A stretch of DNA of 64,000 bases from Flavobacteriales bacterium. GTDB lineage: Bacteria; Bacteroidota; Bacteroidia; Flavobacteriales; Flavobacteriaceae. The translations under genes were made by a program, and so were the position numbers. Below are positions 34,969 to 45,600 of this stretch, piece by piece. Each line of letters begins with the position of its first letter. The first letter of the stretch is position 1. Where the stretch lies: positions 62,001 to 126,000 of the forward strand of contig JAFLBS010000002.1 in NCBI GenBank assembly GCA_017303755.1. The letters run 5' to 3'. The notes under the pieces were generated by a model, which was given only the letters and a program-made list of their open reading frames with translations, was not told the DNA's origin and ran no database searches.

Positions 34969-35723
34969 AATCGGTTTTTTGGATTGGCACTTTTGTGATG
35001 CTATTTTTTGCTTTTGGGTTACTGTTTTTGTTTTTATTCTACAAGAATTATTTTTTTAGAATGAAAAAAAAGGAAGCAGAGTTGTTGCTTAAAACCGCTT
35101 TAGAAAGTGAGAAAGAAGAACGACAGCGTATAGCAAAAGATCTGCACGACAGTGTGTCAAGTGACTTGAGTGCCATACGCAATTATTTGGTTTTAATCAA
35201 AAAGACTGAGACCGATGAACAAAAGATTTCACTTTTTTCCGATTTGCAAGATGGAGTTGAGACCGCTATTGAGAATACCCGTTTAGTGTCGTATAAATTG
35301 ATGCCGCCTTTGCTGGATCAATATGGTTTTTTAGTAGCTTTGGATGATTATATTAACAGATTGAACAAAAAATCTGGAGTGCGTTTTGAATTGAGTACCA
35401 AAGATGATTCTTTTAAGCTCGATACTCTAGTTGGTTATGAATTGTATAGAGTTGTTCAAGAGTTCACTACAAACATGATGAAGTATGGTGGTGTGACTCA
35501 ATGCTCTTTTTTTGTTTATGTTACTCAGGATATTGGTTGTATTGAGCTGGTGGATGATGGAGCGACTTTTGATTTTTATAATGAACTTTCTACCTCACAA
35601 GGATTGGGCTTGAAAAATATTAGTTCGCGTTTGAAAGTTATAGGTGCCAACTTATTACAAAGAGAAGTTGTAGAGGGCAATCATTTTTTAATTAGTCTCC
35701 CTGTTTTGGAAGAGAAAAAATAG
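34947..35723 (+). CDS. Sensor histidine kinase (HisKA_3 / NarX-type)
   Basis: One N-terminal membrane helix (about 25 residues), a coiled linker, then the HisKA_3 dimerisation helix with the phospho-acceptor in ERQRIAKDLHDSVSSDLS, and a HATPase domain (ELYRVVQEFTTNMMKYG as N-box, ELVDDGATFDF, QGLGLKNISSRL as G-boxes). The start is uncertain: TTG at 34947 gives a natural short head before the helix, ATG at 34998 falls inside it, and ATG at 34890 would overlap the previous gene by 79 bases. It should phosphorylate the regulator encoded five bases downstream. Confidence 0.87.
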   Translation: MEGTSEIKSVFWIGTFVMLFFAFGLLFLFLFYKNYFFRMKKKEAELLLKTALESEKEERQRIAKDLHDSVSSDLSAIRNYLVLIKKTETDEQKISLFSDLQDGVETAIENTRLVSYKLMPPLLDQYGFLVALDDYINRLNKKSGVRFELSTKDDSFKLDTLVGYELYRVVQEFTTNMMKYGGVTQCSFFVYVTQDIGCIELVDDGATFDFYNELSTSQGLGLKNISSRLKVIGANLLQREVVEGNHFLISLPVLEEKK

Positions 35724-35727
35724 AAGT

Positions 35728-36387
35728 ATGTTACGAATAGGTATTGTTGATGATCATTTGTTATTCAGAAAAAGCATGACATTGCTTATTAACTCGTTTG
35801 ATGGAATGCATGTTGTTATTGATGCCGAAAACGGAAGGCAATTTTTGAATCAATTGCAAGACACAACTATTGACGTTGTTTTGTTGGACATACAAATGCC
35901 TGTCATGGATGGTTACGAGACCTGTAAGCTCTTGTTGAACCGATTTCCAGATGTCAAGATACTCATTGTTTCGCAATTGACTTCGCGCGAAAGTATTCAC
36001 AAAATTATGGAGTTGGGTGCTCACGGCTACTTTACCAAAAACACCAATCCTGAGCAATTGGAATTGGCCATTAGGAGTATGCATGAAGAAGGATTTTATT
36101 TTGGACTTGAATTGGGTTCGGTTATTAAAGAAGCGATGCTATGGGAAAATAATAATCCGGTTGATGTAGTAAATCATAAAGATTTATTCTCAGACCGTGA
36201 GCTACAAATTATACGAATGATTTGTAACGAGATGAAGAGTAAGGAAATCGCCGAAAAATTATTTATCAATATACGTACAGTTGAATCGCATCGCAAACAC
36301 GTAATGGAGAAATCCAACTCAAAGAATTTTATCGGTGTGATTTTATTTGCGTTGAAGAACGGTATACTCACTATAGATGAATTATAA
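35728..36387 (+). CDS. LuxR/NarL-family response regulator
   Basis: The 219-residue protein has a receiver domain (IVDDHLLFRKS, phospho-acceptor Asp in VVLLDIQMPVMDG near residue 54, Lys in YFTKN near 105) and a C-terminal GerE-type helix-turn-helix (FSDREL, EMKSKEIAEKLFINIRTVESH). It binds DNA when phosphorylated. It pairs with the kinase gene just upstream. Because the shared palindrome sits near -45 of many promoters here, and diverged copies precede this locus, it is a plausible activator of the window's regulon; this link is inference. Confidence 0.92.
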   Translation: MLRIGIVDDHLLFRKSMTLLINSFDGMHVVIDAENGRQFLNQLQDTTIDVVLLDIQMPVMDGYETCKLLLNRFPDVKILIVSQLTSRESIHKIMELGAHGYFTKNTNPEQLELAIRSMHEEGFYFGLELGSVIKEAMLWENNNPVDVVNHKDLFSDRELQIIRMICNEMKSKEIAEKLFINIRTVESHRKHVMEKSNSKNFIGVILFALKNGILTIDEL

Positions 36388-36432
36388 GTTAATTTATTAA
36401 TGTATAATCTTATACTATTTTGAATAAAATAA

Positions 36433-36476
36433 GTGTTTACACGGATTGATTTAAGTTCAATATACCCTTAAGTTGG
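36433..36476 (+). promoter_or_regulatory. Shared palindromic promoter element, copy 9
   Basis: GTGTTTACACGGATTG at 36433-36448, 20 bases, then TAAGTTGG (36469-36476). It now reads on the plus strand, in step with the plus-strand gene starting at 36550. Confidence 0.62.
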
Positions 36477-36549
36477 TTTTTGAAATCTAGCGTGATACAA
36501 GCGGTTTAAAATCTATTGAGGCTATGTCATTAATCTACTCGATATTATT

Positions 36550-37890
36550 ATGGATGTAAAAAATCAAAAAAAACAACGAAAGGCTGTGGTCGTTATTCAC
36601 GGAATAGGCAATCAGTTGCCGATGGCCACTACTCGCGAATTAGTTGAAAGCCTAAAAGACGACACCGATATCTTGTACAGTAGCCCAGACCGTGAGGCCA
36701 ATTTTTTTGAAACACGTCGGTTGAGTCTGAGTGGGAAGCACATTGATTTTTATGAGTTTTATTGGGCCAATTTGGTTGTTGAACCTAGTAATTCTGATCT
36801 GATGTTGTGGTTGCGAAGGTTGCTCTTCTTTAAAGACCCATCGACAAGAGCAAAGAATTTGGTTATGGTCATTCGGGTGTTACTTATTGTATTGGCTTGT
36901 TTATTTCTGTACTTATTTGTTAAGGATATTTTAGCCAGTTGGCATCAAAAGGGTTTGTCTGCTTGGAATACAGGTGCTTTTACCGCAGCGGTGTTGTTTG
37001 TGTTTAAAGTGGTAATGCCATCAGTCAATAGGAGAGTAGCCCAAACGGTAGGTGATGCTGTAAAATATTTAACCTCATCGCCTCAAAATATTGATTCTAG
37101 ATACAAGATCAGACAAAAAGGAATTCAATTGCTGAAGAAATTGCATGAAAAGAAAGATAAGAATGGCAAGCCACTGTATTCAAAGATTATCATTGTAGGT
37201 CATAGCTTAGGAAGTGTGGTTGGCTATGATTTGATTACCAATTTATGGCATGACTATATCTACGATTATGCCCCAGAAAAAGCACCAGTTTTGCAACCTA
37301 TTTTAAATCAAATGAGTGATTTGTTATCGGATTACCATCAGAACAGTCAAGTTCAGTCATTTCCCACCGAAAAATACAATCAGTTACAAGAGGAATTGTA
37401 TGCCGAATTAAAGTCGTTAAATAATCCTTGGTTAATTAGTGACTTCATAACAGTTGGAAGTCCGCTTTGTCATGGTGCTTATATTATGGCCAAGAATTAT
37501 GAAGAGTTTGACAGAAGAACTAATTATAGAGAGATTCCGCTGAATCCACCCAAAATTGAGGTGAAACGTCAAGGTAATGAGATAGTCAAAGATTATGACA
37601 ATGCTATTTCGTACAAAGATGAAATTAAAGATGCAGCTGGGAATGAGTTTTCGATGCGTATTATCAATCATTCGTCACAGTTTGCCTTTATAAGATGGAA
37701 TAATATTTATTTTTCAAATGATTATGTGGGGGGCGATTTGAATTTTTATTTCGGTGAAGGGATACAGAATCAACGTTTTATTCCCAAAGGATCGTTTGTG
37801 AAAAAGTATTTTCCTGTTTATTCGCACACTCACTATTGGGATGCTCAACAAACTGAAACCGTTGAGACACTGAAAAAGTTGATATTGTAA
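36550..37890 (+). CDS. Membrane-anchored alpha/beta hydrolase (lipase-like)
   Basis: A 446-residue protein starting with a beta-strand ending in VVIHGIGNQ (oxyanion-type HG), FYEFYWANL, two membrane segments (about 98-120 and 137-155), then the nucleophile elbow IIVGHSLGSVVGYD (Ser near 222), VGSPL, and a late SHTHYWD segment that could hold the catalytic His. Fold and order match lipases or esterases with an inserted membrane hairpin. The minus-strand protein at 11465-12652 has the same plan with weaker motifs, so the two look like ancient paralogues. It stands alone between promoter copies 9 and 10. Substrate unknown. Confidence 0.72.
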   Translation: MDVKNQKKQRKAVVVIHGIGNQLPMATTRELVESLKDDTDILYSSPDREANFFETRRLSLSGKHIDFYEFYWANLVVEPSNSDLMLWLRRLLFFKDPSTRAKNLVMVIRVLLIVLACLFLYLFVKDILASWHQKGLSAWNTGAFTAAVLFVFKVVMPSVNRRVAQTVGDAVKYLTSSPQNIDSRYKIRQKGIQLLKKLHEKKDKNGKPLYSKIIIVGHSLGSVVGYDLITNLWHDYIYDYAPEKAPVLQPILNQMSDLLSDYHQNSQVQSFPTEKYNQLQEELYAELKSLNNPWLISDFITVGSPLCHGAYIMAKNYEEFDRRTNYREIPLNPPKIEVKRQGNEIVKDYDNAISYKDEIKDAAGNEFSMRIINHSSQFAFIRWNNIYFSNDYVGGDLNFYFGEGIQNQRFIPKGSFVKKYFPVYSHTHYWDAQQTETVETLKKLIL

Positions 37891-38055
37891 TTATTTTGCA
37901 TTCAAATGTATCATTATAAAAACTATTTATTTCGATAAGCAGTTTTTTTGTTTTTTTAAGATATTTCTGAAAACAGAATTGTATTAATTTATGTTAAAAT
38001 TAATTAAGGTTCTGTAAATCAATATTTTAATTTTTTAAAAATTTATGATTTTTAC

Positions 38056-38099
38056 GTGTTTACACGGATTGTTTGATGTAGGATAACTTCATAAATTTA
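38056..38099 (+). promoter_or_regulatory. Shared palindromic promoter element, copy 10 (24-kb operon)
   Basis: GTGTTTACACGGATTG at 38056-38071, with the palindrome extended to CGTGTTTACACG, 20 bases, then TAAATTTA (38092-38099). The first gene starts at 38388, leaving an unusually long leader of about 280 bases. The rest of the 37891-38387 gap is A/T-rich with nothing else recognised. Confidence 0.62.
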
Positions 38100-38387
38100 T
38101 TTTGTTATAAATCAATGGTGTAAATTCTATTTTTTACAGATAAAATCAAATTTACTTTTATTGATTGCTAAGTTCATTATATTTTAATGATATTTATTTC
38201 TTAATAAGCAGCGATTTAATTATAATTGGTTTTATTTTTCAACAATATAAAGTCTGTTTTCTTTTAAATTCTCTTCCTTTAAGTTAGTATCATATATTTT
38301 TTTGAAATTTTAGTTTTTTGAATACTAATGTTTGTTCTAATTCGTTGATAACTAGAATTAAGAGTTGTTTTAATTTTATTCCTAATT

Positions 38388-39596
38388 ATGAGTGCTGTGA
38401 ATTTTTTAAAGTTTTTCCTATTCTTTTTTTCTACATTTATTAATGGACAAAATAGTGGTACGGCTATAAGAATATTCGTAGAAGACGCTGTTGATGGTAA
38501 AGTCATAAAAGATGCCAAAGTAACTTTAGAAGGATTTGATATCCCTGAGATAGTTGGCAAATATGATAAGAAAGGTAAGTTTTATTTCTTTAATGACATT
38601 CCCAACGGATACAATACTGTAATGGTTTATCATAAAAAGTATAATGAGAAAGGGTTTCAAGATGTTGGCGGTTTAACCAAAAGCATCACTATTAAATTAG
38701 AAGACAAGAGATTTTTGAATTATTCTTTTGAAAAGCCTGTATTAGAGTTAATTAGAAAAGAATATTCAATTAAGAATAAATATTTTGAAAGTTTAGAAGA
38801 GCTTTTAGCAAAAGGAGAGAAAGTTTCAAACAAACACTATAAATATTTATACAATGAAGATTCTTACCATATTGCTATAATTAGTAAACTTAATGAGAAA
38901 GATTTTTTTACTAACGATACTTTAAAAAGTCTTTTTGAGAGTTTGTCTCTAATACAGACAAGATATACGTTTGGTACTGAAGAAAATTATAAGTTAAATT
39001 GTTTTGGATTTGTTAACGGCTATTTTTATAAAAGAGAGGTTTCTGAAGAGATTTCAGAATACTATACCTTTAATGATTTTGGTACTGACGATGCTTACAG
39101 AGTTTATTTTTTTCACAAAAAGGATAAAAGAAAGTTTGATAGATTTAATTGCAAAGAAATTTTTGAGTTAAGAAAGCATAATCTAATTGTTGCAGTTTTA
39201 ACCAATAGGGTAATTGAATATTTTGGCAATACAGAGTTTAGAAGTCAATCATTTGAAGATTTCTATGAGCATAATGTACTTGATAATATTATGCAAGTCA
39301 GCATTGAGAATTACAATTTCGGTAAACTTGAAAAATCTGAACAAATTTTTTTTAAGACATCCAAAGAAGAGGATAAAATGTATTATGGTAGAAAAAAATC
39401 GAAAAGATTTGAAGGTATGCCTAGTAGTGATGATGGCTTGATTAAATCGTTATTTTTTTTAATACCAAAGCAAAATGATAATTTAAGTATAGGTTTAGGA
39501 GCACTTGATTGCAGTAATGAAACAAAAGTAAGTTTTGAGGAGAATTATTATTTCTTTAATTGTTTAAGAAATTTTCGTCTTAATTTAATAAAATAA
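38388..39596 (+). CDS. Secreted protein with carboxypeptidase-regulatory-like domain
   Basis: A 402-residue protein with a signal peptide (ends near FINGQ), then a CarboxypepD_reg-like beta sandwich (IRIFVEDAVDGKVIKDAKVTL, followed by FYFFNDIPNGYNTV), and a C-terminal part of about 290 residues of unknown fold with many aromatic and charged residues. No T9SS sorting signal is visible, so it is probably periplasmic. It is the first gene after promoter copy 10; the subtilase gene starts 23 bases after its stop. Confidence 0.65.
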   Translation: MSAVNFLKFFLFFFSTFINGQNSGTAIRIFVEDAVDGKVIKDAKVTLEGFDIPEIVGKYDKKGKFYFFNDIPNGYNTVMVYHKKYNEKGFQDVGGLTKSITIKLEDKRFLNYSFEKPVLELIRKEYSIKNKYFESLEELLAKGEKVSNKHYKYLYNEDSYHIAIISKLNEKDFFTNDTLKSLFESLSLIQTRYTFGTEENYKLNCFGFVNGYFYKREVSEEISEYYTFNDFGTDDAYRVYFFHKKDKRKFDRFNCKEIFELRKHNLIVAVLTNRVIEYFGNTEFRSQSFEDFYEHNVLDNIMQVSIENYNFGKLEKSEQIFFKTSKEEDKMYYGRKKSKRFEGMPSSDDGLIKSLFFLIPKQNDNLSIGLGALDCSNETKVSFEENYYFFNCLRNFRLNLIK

Positions 39597-39619
39597 GTAT
39601 TCAAATTATATAAAAGATT

Positions 39620-42600
39620 ATGAGAGATTGGCATCATAGAATAATTAAATTGAATGAAGCTCTTGCTTTAATAAATGCTAGTAACAGAACTGTTATAGCT
39701 GTTTGTGAATCTGATATTGAATTTGAGAATTTATCATCCACTCCATTACTCGGATTGAATTATAAAGCAAAAAATAGAGGGCTATTTAAAATTATAGGGT
39801 CAGTACAAAAGTCTTCACTTATTGGATGGAATGGTTCAAATGTTACCCCAAATATAGCTATTGGAAATTCTAGTTCTCATACTACAAGTGTAGCAGGTAT
39901 TATTTTAGCAAATGAAAAAGATAGTAGTAATACCGTTTTACCTGTAAGAGGAGTAATTGAAGATGCAGAATTAATCAATTTTGGCACTAATTTTTTGAAT
40001 CTAATTTTTTCTACTCTAGATAACTTTTCATATTATAATAATGATGGTGGTAAAATAATTGATTCAAGTTTTAATTTGTTCCCTGCAAATTTCACATTCA
40101 ATAGTGATTCATACATACCACCAAATAAACAAGCATTAATAATTAATGCAAGTTACACCTTAAAGTTTTATAATAACTCTGATATTGCCACTTTCAATGT
40201 TATCTTCAAAACGTGTAAAGCCTATAGTAATAAAGGTAGAGGTGTGCTTTTTGTAGTAGCTGCTGGAAATTCAAACAATGATACCATTAATACTCAACAT
40301 TATGGCAAACTTTCATATCCTTTAATTGTTTCTGCGGTTACAATTGATGATAAAAAAGTTTTTGATGAAGTAAGTGAAATGAAATCACCTTACAGTTGCT
40401 TTGGTGATCGAGTGGATATTTGCGCACCTTCAAATGGACGTAAGAATGGAATTTATTCTACAACTAATTTAAAGTGTGGCGAGATAGGCTATGATGATGA
40501 AGTAATTATAAAAACAATAACATCTCAAACTAATAATGGGAGATTTACCCTAGATAACACTCATCAAATATTTCCAGGAAATTGTCTAGAGGTTGGTATT
40601 CCTAATACTATTAACCATGAGGTCTTGATTGTTGATAATGTTGATAGATCTACTAATAAAGTTGAGTTCATCTCAAATCGATATTACACTGCAACACCAT
40701 TTGTAATTAATCCCCCAGCAATAGTTAGAATTCCTATTTTGAAAACACCTGCTGTTATTATTTCTAATAATAAGTTTTCTATAACCGATAAACGAGGGTT
40801 TGGTTATGTTGGACAGGAAATCTGTATATATAACGGAACTGCCTATCATTATGCCAATATAACTTTAGTCAATAGTCCGACTGAGTTTGAATTTAACCCT
40901 GCTTTACCTTCGGTTTACAATACAGCTGGAGTTGAGGTTGTGCCAGGTCAAATAGTTATAAGTTCAAATTCATATAATATATCTGATGAAAATACAGTCT
41001 TTACGTTTTCACCAAGTGATGATTATATATTAAAATCATTTTTTGTTGGTGGAATGGTTGCTGTCTACGGCGACGGTACATACCTGGACATGGTAGCTAA
41101 TATCGACAAAATAAATACTATTGGTTCAAGGACTATAACTTTAGGTAAGTTTCATTTAACCGCAGGTTATACTACGGTAAAATTGGTGAGTGTTGGTTAT
41201 GGAAGTTATACTTCAAGTTTTGGTGGAACATCAGCTGCGGCACCTGTAGTCAGCGGAGTTGCAGGATTAATACATAAAGCAAACCCTCAATTGAATTCTT
41301 TAGAAATAAAACATATTCTAAAATCAACTGTTGATAAAATTAATTTAAAAGAGAATAATTCAACTGGAAAATGGAAAGATAGTAATGGAAACAATATTAG
41401 CTATTCTTCTGCATCAACATTATCACAGCCAACAGTAATTGGAAATAATGAGATTTTTGTGAGTAGTATTGCTTCTTACAACGTTAATGATGCTGTTCAG
41501 ATTGACGGAGATTTTAAAAGTGTAATTGAAAAAATAATTGCACCCAATCGATTAGTGTTGCAATTAGCAGTTACTAGTGTCTACAGTAGTGGTAGTAGTG
41601 TAAAAAAGGGTAATTTTCCTGAAAGAAGTAAGTTTTATGGTACAGGAAGAGTAAACGCAAAACGAGCCGTTCAATTAGCTCTGGATTGGCATAATACTGT
41701 AAATCCAACTCAAACTGTTTTTAAGCCAAAATTAGCATTAGCCGATCGAATGCAAGCTGATGGTAGCGTTCTATTTGGCATTGATCCTATTGATACGGAC
41801 CAGACAGTGAATAGCCCTGATATTTGGGTAAAACCTTTTACTGATGCATCTACAACAGTTCCTACTTCGTCACTACCACTTAATACGATGGATACCTCTG
41901 TGGATCAAAAAATTTATGTTAGAGTACGAAATCAAGGTAATACTGATAGTTTCAAAGATTGTGATTTAAGAGTTTATATTGCTTTTACTGATGATGTTAA
42001 TCCTGCTTTCCCTTTTCCATCAAAATGGTTCGATCAAGCTGATGTAAAGTTGTTATCTGTTACAGAATTACCAACAATAAGTGCTGCTTCAGAATTAATA
42101 TTACCGGCTATTGAATGGAAAAACATAGTTCCTTTTTGGAACACAAATAATCCTTTAGACCCTGTAACTACAACTAGAAAAAGAGCTTATATTTTAGTTC
42201 ACATTGCTCCATTCGATGGGACTGATTTAGATGTTCAAATCGATAATGTAAGAAAAAATAAACAACTTACTTACAAAGAGATAATAGTTACTCATAACGG
42301 AGTAAATGATAGAACAGCATATTTACCGGGTAGTAAAGTGGATATTGAGGTGACAGACCAATTAATTGAAAGATCGTATGATTTAATTATGGAAAATGTC
42401 GATGCAACTATTGTAAACAATCTAAAAGTTAAAGCAACAAGAAAAAATAGAGTTGATAATTCTCTTGAAACTGTCATTTATAGTAAATCAGGAGCCACTT
42501 GGAGTATTGAAAATGGTTCTCCTGATTGGATAAGTTTTGTTCCGCCTGTAGAAGTAGCTGTATCAAATTTAGCATACAAAAATGTTAAGTTTCCTCATAC

Positions 42601-42655
42601 TATATTAGTTAATCAAGACGAACAAGAAGTAAAAATAGAAATCGTTAATGCCTAA
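39620..42655 (+). CDS. Subtilase-like (S8) protein with altered catalytic Asp
   Basis: A 1011-residue protein without a signal peptide. The S8 landmarks are the first strand TVIAVCES, where E30 occupies the position of the catalytic Asp; SSHTTSVAGII with H87; VVAAGNS with the oxyanion N217; and FGGTSAAAPVVSGVAGL with S538. Between N217 and S538 lie about 220 extra residues that look like one or two inserted beta domains. The C-terminal 350 residues are beta-rich (KIYVRVRNQGN, a CARDB-like segment). The Asp-to-Glu change and missing signal peptide are odd; it may be active with Glu, a cargo processed elsewhere, or a degenerate protease. It is five bases from the next gene. Confidence 0.78.
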   Translation: MRDWHHRIIKLNEALALINASNRTVIAVCESDIEFENLSSTPLLGLNYKAKNRGLFKIIGSVQKSSLIGWNGSNVTPNIAIGNSSSHTTSVAGIILANEKDSSNTVLPVRGVIEDAELINFGTNFLNLIFSTLDNFSYYNNDGGKIIDSSFNLFPANFTFNSDSYIPPNKQALIINASYTLKFYNNSDIATFNVIFKTCKAYSNKGRGVLFVVAAGNSNNDTINTQHYGKLSYPLIVSAVTIDDKKVFDEVSEMKSPYSCFGDRVDICAPSNGRKNGIYSTTNLKCGEIGYDDEVIIKTITSQTNNGRFTLDNTHQIFPGNCLEVGIPNTINHEVLIVDNVDRSTNKVEFISNRYYTATPFVINPPAIVRIPILKTPAVIISNNKFSITDKRGFGYVGQEICIYNGTAYHYANITLVNSPTEFEFNPALPSVYNTAGVEVVPGQIVISSNSYNISDENTVFTFSPSDDYILKSFFVGGMVAVYGDGTYLDMVANIDKINTIGSRTITLGKFHLTAGYTTVKLVSVGYGSYTSSFGGTSAAAPVVSGVAGLIHKANPQLNSLEIKHILKSTVDKINLKENNSTGKWKDSNGNNISYSSASTLSQPTVIGNNEIFVSSIASYNVNDAVQIDGDFKSVIEKIIAPNRLVLQLAVTSVYSSGSSVKKGNFPERSKFYGTGRVNAKRAVQLALDWHNTVNPTQTVFKPKLALADRMQADGSVLFGIDPIDTDQTVNSPDIWVKPFTDASTTVPTSSLPLNTMDTSVDQKIYVRVRNQGNTDSFKDCDLRVYIAFTDDVNPAFPFPSKWFDQADVKLLSVTELPTISAASELILPAIEWKNIVPFWNTNNPLDPVTTTRKRAYILVHIAPFDGTDLDVQIDNVRKNKQLTYKEIIVTHNGVNDRTAYLPGSKVDIEVTDQLIERSYDLIMENVDATIVNNLKVKATRKNRVDNSLETVIYSKSGATWSIENGSPDWISFVPPVEVAVSNLAYKNVKFPHTILVNQDEQEVKIEIVNA

Positions 42656-42660
42656 TAATT

Positions 42661-45600
42661 ATGTCAACAATTTTTGATTTCACCTATAATCTAAACACTT
42701 TAGAAGCTCAAAGCGCTATATTGGCGTCTGTGGCAGCAGCTAAGAAAAAAGAATATGAGCCCACTTCACATTTTTTTTCAGATCAAACTCTTTTATCTGC
42801 CATAGTTGCAAGTAATTATGGAACAGATGCTTTTGGGCCAGTTACTGGCTCTGAGACAACAAAATATAGAACTACTTCTATTGTAAGGACAGCTTCAACA
42901 AATCCCGTTAAACTATTCGCTATCTGTGATGGACAATTATTGATTCAACCTCAGACTGGAGATAATACCAAGGTTAACCTTATCTTAAAGCCAACAACTT
43001 CATATTCTCCATTGAAAATTAAATATTTTATATATCGAGGTGTTAACAAATCTGATTTGATAGATGCCAATATATTGAAACCAGTAGATAATGAAGATAG
43101 CAATCAACCTTTTTTTTTAAGAAAGTTATGGGAAAAATTTATAGCTTTTAACCAGCCTTTTTATGATCAGGGAATAATTAGTACACCACCTGATACTTTC
43201 CCAGCTTTTTTAATAGGTTATGGTGAGTCAGATGACCCAAAAATTACAATAGAATATTATTTTACAAGAAAAATTAATGATAATTTTTTTCAAATCCCAA
43301 CCTGCTCAATGGGAGATCATTTGGGAAATTTTACTGGGCAAATTGGCTTGGATATTGTACTAGATCATGGTGACTATGGATTGGTTAATCAAGAGGAATT
43401 ATTTAAATTAGATTTAGCTTTTGCTCGCTTAAAAGAGAATGTGCTGGATACCTCTACTATACTGTCTTCAACCGCCACTAAGATAAAAAGATATAAAGAG
43501 AATATACATCAATTTATCGATCCTGCAGCATTTTGGGGATCTCATATAGAATCTGGCAATGTAAAACTTTTTGATAATCCAACAGGTATAAAAACAAATA
43601 ATGACATCTATACACTTTTAGTTAGTAAATACCAGACTAGAAACAAATTATACCTTTATATTCAAGGTGAAAAAAATAGAAGTTACAATTATTTTGAAGC
43701 AACACGAAAAGTTTATGGTTTTGATCCTGCTGGAAAATTAAATCAAGTTAATGGATGGCCAATTACGATTGAAGAAATTACTTTAACCACCGCAACAACA
43801 ACTTTTAAAGAAGGTAAAAATATTCAGTTAGAATTTAGTATTGATACTTCTATAAATGAGCTAGATAGACACGTTTCAATTGACATCATCGCCCCTAATA
43901 ATAATACTTCAAAGTATCCTCTGCTAAGTAGACCAAAAAATCCTGCGGTAGTGCCTGCAATATTAATAGATAAAACACCTGCTGTTACATTGTTGTTTCC
44001 GGTTAATGGACTTAAATCATGTTCAAGTTTTACTTTTATTTATGCTAATCTCAAGCAGGAATTCCCTATTAAAGATTATTTTAATGAGCTTTGGCCGGTA
44101 AATATTATTTCTAATTTTTATTTACCTTCAGGAGAAATTAATTTAACTTCTTGGTGTACCTATGATAAAAGTAGGATGGTTAATCTTGATGAAGTGAATA
44201 GTTTTGGTGCTTCAATACAAAATAAGGTTGTATTTGATAATGGTATAACTCAGGCTTTAGTTGGTCCAAATTTACCAACAAAAAAAAGAAGATTGTACAT
44301 AGCAGCTTTAAAAAGAAATACAAATCATGACACAGAATCCGACAGTTTGAACATTGATACCATAACCTCAGGTCTTGCGGTAAAAACGAGTTCAATTGAA
44401 GATTATGCTTTAAATCTATATAATGATAAAGATTTTGTTCCTTACAAAGGAACATTTTCTGATGGAGCTGATACCATAAATTCGATAACGCTTTTTCATA
44501 ATAATTCGCTTACAAAAAAGAATAGTTATTTTCATTTAGGCATTACAGATGAAGAATACAATAAATTAGTATATGATAATGTGGCTGTACCAATAGTTGT
44601 ACCACCAGCATTGCCACCACAAATTTTGCCTATTGATGCAGATAATGTTTTTTTTAACTTAGAAGAGGAGTTGACTTTTGCTACCCAAAATGTTAAAAAA
44701 TACAAACTTGGTTTACGTTATGAAGATAGTTCAGGTGTTATTTCAACAGTATTCCCCACATCACCAGCAAATGATGTTTTTGTATATACATTAGATGGTT
44801 TGTACTTTTTTTCAAAAGAGTATTCTCTTTTTCATCAATTTTCAGAAAGTTATCCAAAAGCAAAAGTTAATTTCCGTGTTAAATTACCATACGCTGGTGA
44901 TTTTGGGTTTGATTGGATGAGAATAGCAGATACAGGTGCACCGGGTGATTTTGATTACAAAAATCATGTTGGTAAATTATATAGTGATGCCGCACACACT
45001 AATGTTGAACTAAATTCAAACACTTATACTGGACATTTTTTAAAGCTTGATAAACTTTTTAATAAATTGAAGCTTCATTACAAGCCATATCCAATGCAAT
45101 TTACAGGTAGTAATGTTGTAGACAAATATTATGTGCCAATATTGTCATTATATCCTCCTTATGTGGTACCGCCGTCACCATCACCTGATTTAGATAGACA
45201 AAATATTTTTATTGCACCGTATAATGATGATATGAATAGATTGGCAAAATTAACTTTAAAAATTGAGGTATCTGAAGAACCGGTAAAAATGGAATTAGAT
45301 TTTGATAATACAAAATTTAGTATAACTCCAACTATTTTACCTAAGACTGTAGGAAGTCATAGTGTGGATGTTGAAGTAAAGTCTTTATCCGATTTTGGAA
45401 CTGAGCAACTAATAAGAGTAAAAGCGTATTATAGCAATTCTGGGGTTTTAAATTCAGTTGGGAAAACTATCGGTGTTTTAAGAGTAAAACCAAATTCAAA
45501 AGCTCATAGAGGATCAAAAAAAGTTTTATTTGTTTTAGTAAAAACAAATATCAATGGAACAGTTAAAGTACCATCAGGTAATAGTAAAGCTTTGTTTATG

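Noticed and set aside
58-38071. The repeated 16-bp element as a CRISPR repeat or IS end
   Set aside because: Spacing is irregular over kilobases, orientation follows the genes, and no transposase or Cas gene is near. The fixed distance to a -7 box fits a promoter better.
58-38071. The repeated element as an invertible promoter site
   Set aside because: No facing pair brackets a promoter and no invertase gene is visible; all copies point with their genes.
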